From: Halohasta litorea
GTDB taxonomy: Archaea; Halobacteriota; Halobacteria; Halobacteriales; Haloferacaceae
Direction: 5' to 3'
Assembly: GCF_024494645.1 (NCBI RefSeq)
Contig: NZ_JANHDJ010000002.1
Span: 186,001 to 250,000 of the forward strand
DNA length: 64,000 nt
Of this stretch, positions 58,995-64,000 are shown one piece after another (position 1 is the first letter of the stretch; every line of letters starts with the position of its first letter). The position numbers were made by a program, and so were the translations under genes. The notes under the pieces are model-generated. The model did no database searches. It was not told the DNA's origin and was given only the letters and a program-made list of their open reading frames with translations.

Positions 58995-59258
58995 CTATCC
59001 GAACAATTGACGCGCATAGCGATTGATCGGAGCCCCAATCCAGTCGCGCTGTTCGTCAATCGCGTCGACCACCCCTATCGCCTCCTCCGTAGTAACCACA
59101 CCCCACTTCACTGACGCCCGGAGCACAATCACCGAGAGCGCAACTTCGGTCGACACCAGCACCTGCAACTCCGGCAGGGCCCGGTAATCGTCCGTAATAA
59201 GAAACGCCGCCTCGGTCTCGTCGACCGCCGTCACACAACTCGCCTCGCCGTCGTCCAC
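58995..59258 (-). pseudogene. C-terminal fragment of a PIN-domain (VapC-like) gene
   Basis: The 87-aa frame starts at GTG 59258 with DDGEASCVTAVDETEAAFLITDDYRALPEL, the C-terminal half of haloarchaeal PIN nucleases (D-x-GEAS then TDD). The expected N-terminal strand with the first Asp is absent: a stop codon lies a few codons upstream and the next gene ends 63 bp away. GC-rich, unlike its AT-rich neighbour. Probably a truncated toxin gene left by rearrangements beside the integration site. Confidence 0.65.
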
Positions 59259-59321
59259 CCGAAATCAAAAGCGTGTTGATTGTGTGAATAGCCCCTGCAT
59301 CTCGGCTACACCCTCGGTCGA

Positions 59322-59927
59322 TCAGTCGACGTCTTCGACCACACTCGCCCCGGATGCATTTCGCATCACGCTCTCCAATCCCTTGCGCGCGGTTGCCTTC
59401 CGGCTGTACCCCTCGCCGCTGTCGGCGATGATGTTGCCGTTGTTGTGGACGAGCCGCCAGCGCCACTCGCTGGCGCGGTCCTGATACAGTTCGAACTGTG
59501 CCTTGCTCGCTGGAGCCGCGATGCCGACTACCCCTTCAACATCCAATGCCTCCGCGTCGACCGCCTCGGTATCTGCCGCCGCGTCATCTGCAGTATCTGC
59601 CGCCGCTTCATCCTCAGCGTCCGCCCCATCGCTAGCATCGACCACCTCAGGCTCACCGTCGACGAGTGGCCACTCCAACTCGACCTCCAGTTCGGCCTCG
59701 TCGTCGCTCTCCTCGTACTCGACTTCCAGCTCGAACTGGCTCGGCACGGCTACCGTCATCGCGTCGTCGCCGGTAAACCCAACCTCGCCGGTTGCGATCC
59801 CGTCGGCCAGTCGACGTAGCGTCGCCGCCCCAACCTCGCGGCTCACGACGCGGTCGACTTCGTACTCCTCGTCGTCGTCATCGTCGAAATCATCGCTATC
59901 TGGTCGGTCGTGATCTGTCACAGCCAT
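59322..59927 (-). CDS. Amphi-Trp plus DUF1508 (HVO_2922-type) protein
   Basis: This 201-aa protein begins with an acidic segment, then an amphi-Trp domain (VVSREVGAATLRRLADGIATGEVGF; FELEVEYEESDDEAELEVELEW). An Ala/Asp linker follows, then DUF1508 (ASKAQFELYQDRASEWRWRLVHNNGNIIADSGEGYSRKATARKGLESV). The second domain is the YegP fold of unknown function. ATG 59927 is taken because an upstream ATG at 60017 lacks acidic coding character. Confidence 0.87.
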   Translation of the reverse strand: MAVTDHDRPDSDDFDDDDDEEYEVDRVVSREVGAATLRRLADGIATGEVGFTGDDAMTVAVPSQFELEVEYEESDDEAELEVELEWPLVDGEPEVVDASDGADAEDEAAADTADDAAADTEAVDAEALDVEGVVGIAAPASKAQFELYQDRASEWRWRLVHNNGNIIADSGEGYSRKATARKGLESVMRNASGASVVEDVD

Positions 59928-60097
59928 TAGTATGAGCCGTGCTGGCATAACTCTATAGTGCTGAGTCAAGCCCGGACTGCGCCCCGGAGCCAGCGTCGAC
60001 CGATGGTCACCAATCATGGCTAGCTGGCTGAAATGCGGTGTACAAACTGGATCGATCGATAGCTACCGATTGCCAACACACATCTATTTGTTGTCAT

Positions 60098-60107
60098 GAC
60101 TTAAGTC
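60098..60107. promoter_or_regulatory. Palindrome at the TATA position of the phosphatase gene
   Basis: GACTTAAGTC is a perfect 10-bp palindrome about 24-33 bp before the ATG at 60131. It covers the TATA-like CTTAAG. Regulation by phosphate is a possible reading because of the downstream gene, without direct evidence. Confidence 0.35.
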
Positions 60108-60130
60108 GTAGCTTTCGAAGACAGTAGCTG

Positions 60131-61969
60131 ATGACTGACCGATTCACACGACGGACTGTCATGCTCGGGTTAGCAAGCGCAGCCGCGTCGACCTCCCTCC
60201 CGGCGGTCGCCGCCGAACCCCCGGAAGGCCACGGGATCGAACGCGAGGGCGCGACGCTCACCCGGTTTGCGACGGGCCTCCCCGGGGCCGAGATGACGGG
60301 GCTGTTCATCACCGCCGACGGGCAGTTCTTTTTCAATATTCAGCATCCCGACGTCGACGCTGACGACGAATACGAGCCGGGCATCGTCGGCGCGGTGACG
60401 GGCGTCGACATGACCCAACTCCCCGCGGACTTCCCGAGCGTCCAGGTTCCCGATGACGACGGCGAAGCGGGAGTCCGAACAGCAGTCGGCGACTACCAAC
60501 GGCTCGCCCGCGGCGGCGACGAGACGAGCGACGGTGAGGAACTCGGGTCGATCTACACGCCCGACGGCGAGTATCTGGTCGGCCAAACCCATCCCGATTT
60601 CAACGGCTTCGTCCCGTCGAGCACAGCCGACGACGAGGGGTATCTGTTCACCAACTGGGAGCACTGGCCGGGAACTGTCTCGCGGCTCCACCTCAAACAG
60701 CGTGGTCGAAACGGTCGCTGGGAGGTCCTGGACAGCGAGAACCTCGACTTCTCCGACGTCGAGGGCACCTGGCAGAACTGTTTCGGCACCGTCTCGCCGT
60801 GGGGGACGCCCCTCACCTCGGAGGAGAACTACCTCATCACCGACACGGCCGACTGGAACAACCCCGACTGGGCCGACGACGAGGAGCGCGACAACGTCGA
60901 CCGGTTGGCCCGCCATCTCGGCTACGAGGACGAGGACGGCGTCTTCGAGGATGGGTTCCCGAACCCCTACCGTTACGGCTACATCGTCGAGATCCAGGAC
61001 CCCGAAGGCGAACCCCGACCAGTCAAACGGTTCGGCCTCGGGCGGTCGACCCACGAAAACGCCGTCGTGATGCCCGATCGGCGGACCGCCTACACGACCT
61101 CCGACGGCTCGGCCCGCGGTTTTTATAAGTTCGTCGCCGACGAGCCGGGCGATCTCTCGGCGGGGACGCTGTATGCGGCCAGGGCCAGTCAAAACGGTCC
61201 CGAGGGTGGCGACACCGCGCGGGTCAGTTTCGGCATCGAGTGGATCGAACTCGCCCACGGCAGCGACGAGGAAATCGAATCCTGGATCACCGACTACGAC
61301 GAGATCACCCAGGCCGACTACGAGGAGGGTGAGACGTCCTATATCACCGACGAGGAGATCGAGGCGTGGGCCGACGGCGAGGCTGACGACGACCGCGTGG
61401 CGTTCCTCGAAACCCGCGCCGCAGCCGAAGCCAAGGGCGCGACCGTCGAGTTCCGGAAGATGGAGGGGGTCAACGCCCGCCGGAATGCCGAGGCTGGCGA
61501 CTACCTCTATGTCGCCATGTCGAACACCAACGAGACGATGAGCGACGACGAGGGCGACATCCGGATCAGCGACGAGGGCGGCGAATGGGGTGCGGTCTAC
61601 CGCCTGCCCCTGCAGGTCGACTACGACGTCAGCGAGATGGAGCCGATCATCACCGGCGGCCCCGAGGCGAACATCTGCGGCGGCTGTCCCTACGACGCGA
61701 ATCCGAACTCGAACGACAGGGCTTGCCGGTCGTGTGCGTTTAATCCGACCGTCAACGATGACGAAGCCACGGGCCGTTTAAAAGGGACGATGAATCTCGC
61801 CACATCGATGGCCCTCAGCGGCCAGACCTCACTCGACCCCGAAAACACGATCGCCGAACCCGACAACATCGTCGTCATGGACGACGGCCGCGTGGTCATC
61901 GGCGAGGACACGGGCAACGAGGGCCACGAGCGCAACATGATCTGGGTGTTCGATCCCGGCGACGCCTGA
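60131..61969 (+). CDS. phoX: Tat-exported PhoX-family phosphatase
   Basis: This 612-aa protein has a twin-arginine signal (TDRFTRRTVMLGLASAAAS) and a DUF839/PhoX beta-propeller. Landmarks are PDFNGFVPSSTADDEGYLFTNWEHWPG, YGYIVEIQDPEGEPRPVKRFGLGRSTHENAVVMPDRRTAYTTSDG, ICGGCPYDANPN and IAEPDNIVVMDDGRVVIGED. PhoX enzymes are Ca2+/Fe3+-dependent secreted alkaline phosphatases. The mature part is strongly acidic, fitting an extracellular halophilic enzyme. Some relatives lack activity, so the catalytic call is moderate. Confidence 0.85.
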   Translation: MTDRFTRRTVMLGLASAAASTSLPAVAAEPPEGHGIEREGATLTRFATGLPGAEMTGLFITADGQFFFNIQHPDVDADDEYEPGIVGAVTGVDMTQLPADFPSVQVPDDDGEAGVRTAVGDYQRLARGGDETSDGEELGSIYTPDGEYLVGQTHPDFNGFVPSSTADDEGYLFTNWEHWPGTVSRLHLKQRGRNGRWEVLDSENLDFSDVEGTWQNCFGTVSPWGTPLTSEENYLITDTADWNNPDWADDEERDNVDRLARHLGYEDEDGVFEDGFPNPYRYGYIVEIQDPEGEPRPVKRFGLGRSTHENAVVMPDRRTAYTTSDGSARGFYKFVADEPGDLSAGTLYAARASQNGPEGGDTARVSFGIEWIELAHGSDEEIESWITDYDEITQADYEEGETSYITDEEIEAWADGEADDDRVAFLETRAAAEAKGATVEFRKMEGVNARRNAEAGDYLYVAMSNTNETMSDDEGDIRISDEGGEWGAVYRLPLQVDYDVSEMEPIITGGPEANICGGCPYDANPNSNDRACRSCAFNPTVNDDEATGRLKGTMNLATSMALSGQTSLDPENTIAEPDNIVVMDDGRVVIGEDTGNEGHERNMIWVFDPGDA

Positions 61970-62044
61970 GACAGCCCTTGGCCGATAACTAACCGGTCGA
62001 CACGTCGCCACGAGGCTTTCCCAACTGGGCGGTGAGGTGCCGAT

Positions 62045-62305
62045 ATGACCGAGATAGAGTCAGTCGACACCGAAGACGACTACATTCACGTCAGATTCAA
62101 CGACCCCGACCGCTACGAGACGATTCGGACGCCCGACTGGGCCGAAAACGCTGCCCAGTCCGTCTCTGAGAACGCCGAGGTCAGGACGGGCAAGCAGAAA
62201 GGGGGCGACGAGTGGGAGGTCCAGAGCGTCCTGATCGAGAAGAGTGTCGGCGAAGAGAAGGCCACAGCGCAGGCCCACCGGATCGTCGACAAGATCGAAT
62301 CGTAG
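62045..62305 (+). CDS. Small haloarchaeal protein, unknown function
   Basis: This 86-aa acidic protein begins MTEIESVDTEDDYIHVRFND, with RYETIRTPDWAENAAQSVSENAEVRTGKQKGGDEWEVQSVLIEK and a helical end. The alpha/beta pattern looks like a compact fold. It follows phoX by 75 bp and may be separately expressed. No family function is known to me. Confidence 0.72.
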   Translation: MTEIESVDTEDDYIHVRFNDPDRYETIRTPDWAENAAQSVSENAEVRTGKQKGGDEWEVQSVLIEKSVGEEKATAQAHRIVDKIES

Positions 62306-62372
62306 TCGTCCCCCGTCGGACGGTAGTCGACAGGCTCGGTAGGCGAGCCACAGATCGGATGGGACTGTCACC

Positions 62373-63338
62373 ATGGTTCTACACACCTACTGGCGACGCG
62401 CTGTGAAGTGGTTCCTGCTCAGCGGGGATCGGATTCGTATCGCCGTCGGACTCGTGGTGTTGTTCGGCATGGCCTTCGGCGCAGTCATCGCCGTCGGAAT
62501 CAGCCCACTGTTCTCGATGCAAGCGTTGTTTTATGCCTACGGTGGTCTGATCTCCGGCAATCTCACGCTGATTACGGTCGTCGTCTCGATCAACCAACTG
62601 CTGTTGTCACGCGAGCTGAACACCCCCGGTGAACTCGAAACCCAGATCGAACACGTCATCGAGTACCGGACGGCTATCGAGGACGCAACCGATCAGATCG
62701 CCCCAGTGACGCCCCTGGAGTTCCTCCAGTTGCTCGTCGAGGCCACTCGTGAAGAGGCCCAACGGCTGGGTGGCTTCGGTCGGGACGGTGTGGTCGGTGC
62801 TGGCGGCGATGACGTTCGGCAGGTCGCTACGACGCTCACCGACCAGATGGATCAGATCGACCACCTTCTGCGGCAGTCGGATTCGGGAACGTTTAGCGTG
62901 CTCTCGGTGATGTTCGAGACCAACTACGCCCAACAGATCAACCGCCTCCGGCGACTCCGAGCACGACACGACACGGATTTCCCCGCGGTCGTCGACGAGT
63001 CGATCCAGACACTGATCGACCGGTTGCAGGAGATCGATATCGCACGCCAGTACTTCAAGACGATCTACTTCCAGCAGGAGTTGTCGACGCTCACCCGTTG
63101 GCTCCTGTATACTGGGGTTCCCGCGGAGGCCGTGTTGATCGCAACGCTGTTGGTGCTGACGGTGCCTGCAGACCGGCCTGCGGATATCCCGGTCCCGCCG
63201 GAGACTCTCGTGCCGCTGACGATCACGATTGGGCTCGTGCCGCTGGCGGTTCTCGGGTCGTTCTTCTGGCGGACTGCCACCGTAACGAGTCTCACCGCGG
63301 CCACGCTGCCGTTTACGACACCGGAACAGGAACGCTGA
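62373..63338 (+). CDS. Membrane protein with four helices and central helical domain
   Basis: This 321-aa protein has two helices near the N-terminus (IRIAVGLVVLFGMAFGAVIAVG, FYAYGGLISGNLTLITVVVSI), a long helical cytosolic region (about 85-240, TQIEHVIEYRTAIEDATDQIAP; QEIDIARQYFKTIYFQQEL) and two C-terminal helices. It looks like a haloarchaeal membrane family of unknown function. The start ATG 62373 gives a plausible basic N-terminus (HTYWRRAVKWF). Confidence 0.75.
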   Translation: MVLHTYWRRAVKWFLLSGDRIRIAVGLVVLFGMAFGAVIAVGISPLFSMQALFYAYGGLISGNLTLITVVVSINQLLLSRELNTPGELETQIEHVIEYRTAIEDATDQIAPVTPLEFLQLLVEATREEAQRLGGFGRDGVVGAGGDDVRQVATTLTDQMDQIDHLLRQSDSGTFSVLSVMFETNYAQQINRLRRLRARHDTDFPAVVDESIQTLIDRLQEIDIARQYFKTIYFQQELSTLTRWLLYTGVPAEAVLIATLLVLTVPADRPADIPVPPETLVPLTITIGLVPLAVLGSFFWRTATVTSLTAATLPFTTPEQER

Positions 63339-63427
63339 GACCACGTCGCCGACTCACCGACCGAGGCTGTAACGATCCCGTCTGTCGTCGCAAGACCGGC
63401 ATCAATACGCTGTCATTTAAATACCCA

Positions 63428-64000
63428 TCAGTATGCCGGGCGTCGACTCCCGGTCGTGTCGGCCACACGACTCACCGGCACGTCGATCTCCGGCTGTCGA
63501 CCGCTGCTGGCAGCCGTTCGCCACGCGCCGTCGACGAAGTACTTGATCGCCCGATCATCGTGGTCGTCGTGGTCGAGGAACCACTCGCCGACGCGGAGGT
63601 GGAGCAACACCTCACAGTCCGTACAGTACCGATAGCCACTCGACCCGTTGCCGCCGTGGGCGGCCTGCCGGACGCTCTTGCAGAGGCGGTGTTTGCCCCA
63701 CCAACTGCCGCAGTCGGGACACTCATAGACGTAGGCGAAATCCGACCGACGGCGCTCGTAGTAGCTCGACGTCCGCCCCGGCAGTTCGAGGGGTTCGACC
63801 CACGCCAGAAAGGAGTCACCATGGCCCGTCTCGATGGTGAATCCGGCCTCGACCGCTGTACTCGCGCCGGTGGTCGAGGGCTCCGTGTCGGCGTGATCGC
63901 TGTGGTCCTGGGCGGCAGTCGGAGCCGGGCCGTCGGCCCGGAGTTCGATCCCCGTCTCGCCGACGACAGCCCGCTGGCCCTGGTGTTGGTACTGCCAGGC
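63428..64000 (-). CDS. Zinc-ribbon protein, N-terminus beyond the window (partial)
   Basis: A continuous frame of 190 residues runs from the window edge to TCA 63428-63430. It contains FAYVYECPDCGSWWGKHRLC (four cysteines), then YRYCTDCEVLLHLRVGEWFL and DDRAIKYFVDGAWRTAASS. Two Cys pairs make a zinc ribbon likely. The upstream part (AVVGETGIELRADGPAPTAA) is acidic. No start codon with coding support is visible inside the window. Function is unknown. Confidence 0.72.
   Translation of the reverse strand, partial: AWQYQHQGQRAVVGETGIELRADGPAPTAAQDHSDHADTEPSTTGASTAVEAGFTIETGHGDSFLAWVEPLELPGRTSSYYERRRSDFAYVYECPDCGSWWGKHRLCKSVRQAAHGGNGSSGYRYCTDCEVLLHLRVGEWFLDHDDHDDRAIKYFVDGAWRTAASSGRQPEIDVPVSRVADTTGSRRPAY

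Noticed and set aside
59210-59260. Possible second right att copy (CGCCGTCGTCCACCCG)
   Set aside because: It shares only scattered positions with the 16-bp core; the mismatches make it no better than chance in GC-rich DNA.
1-64000. CRISPR arrays and rRNA genes
   Set aside because: No regularly spaced identical repeats with unique spacers and no rRNA signature sequences were seen anywhere in the window.

Overview
The window is a high-GC stretch of a halophilic archaeon (class Halobacteria). The evidence is the acidic proteome, archaeal information-processing genes (TFB, proteasome alpha subunit, RNase P Pop5/Rpp30, KEOPS Pcc1, ribosomal eS1 and uS15, 7S/SRP RNA), a FolC-FolP fusion, halocyanin-type and Tat-exported proteins, and a lycopene cyclase/Blh retinal pair. 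Gene starts are often overlapped (ATGA/TGATG), as expected for tight haloarchaeal operons.

Layout. 1-6607: distal half of the nuo operon (end of nuoH, nuoI, split nuoJ1/J2, K, L, M, N). 6745-13254: DHH-TrkA phosphoesterase, CBS-ParB-like protein, hyuA/hyuB and two small ORFs. 13372-19061: an M24 peptidase converging on a minus-strand operon folCP > rnp3 > 42-aa mini-ORF > rnp2 > psmA. 19174-24821: a K+ channel/TrkA protein and a PhoU/TrkA-C partner, then glyA and folD, so C1/folate genes cluster near folCP. 24834-32312: zinc-ribbon proteins, amphi-Trp protein, PadR regulator, AI-2E-type and MgtC-type membrane proteins, a 7TM histidine kinase and a TFB. 32549-35664: a cobalamin-binding protein and a probable copper module (small exported protein, SHOCT protein, Tat multicopper oxidase). 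35778-38840: blh and crtY, then a small ORF and a coiled-coil protein around a DtxR-like palindrome. 38935-44623: DUF35/thiolase pair, SRP RNA, KaiC-like ATPase, archaetidylserine synthase and halocyanin. 44672-47355: rps15 > DHH protein > pcc1 > rps1e operon. 47669-48421: double cupin.

48508-58361 is a mobile region. A tRNA-Ala(GGC) gene supplies a 16-bp 3'-end sequence that is repeated exactly at 58346-58361, right after a tyrosine integrase. This bounds a ~9.8-kb integrated element. Its left part carries a packed four-gene operon (small zinc finger, PD-(D/E)XK-like nuclease, DUF488-like protein, large winged-helix protein). Its middle is strikingly AT-rich and carries a six-helix membrane protein, a HEPN-like protein with an intact R-N-x3-H motif, AbrB-like regulators, tiny ORFs with repeated operator motifs, and a four-helix membrane protein with a soluble domain. 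Its right part holds a winged-helix repressor with an 18-bp palindrome, a tnpB-like relic/structured RNA region, and paired 23-bp repeats in front of the integrase. One more AT-rich membrane gene and a beheaded PIN-domain gene lie just outside attR.

59322-64000 returns to ordinary chromosome: amphi-Trp/DUF1508 protein, PhoX-type phosphatase, two proteins of unknown function and a zinc-ribbon gene running off the edge. The best candidates for undescribed biology are the AT-rich HEPN/membrane cargo of the element, the truncated methyltransferase mini-ORF wedged between RNase P subunit genes, and the thiolase/DUF35 pair that lacks the expected catalytic and zinc-binding cysteines.
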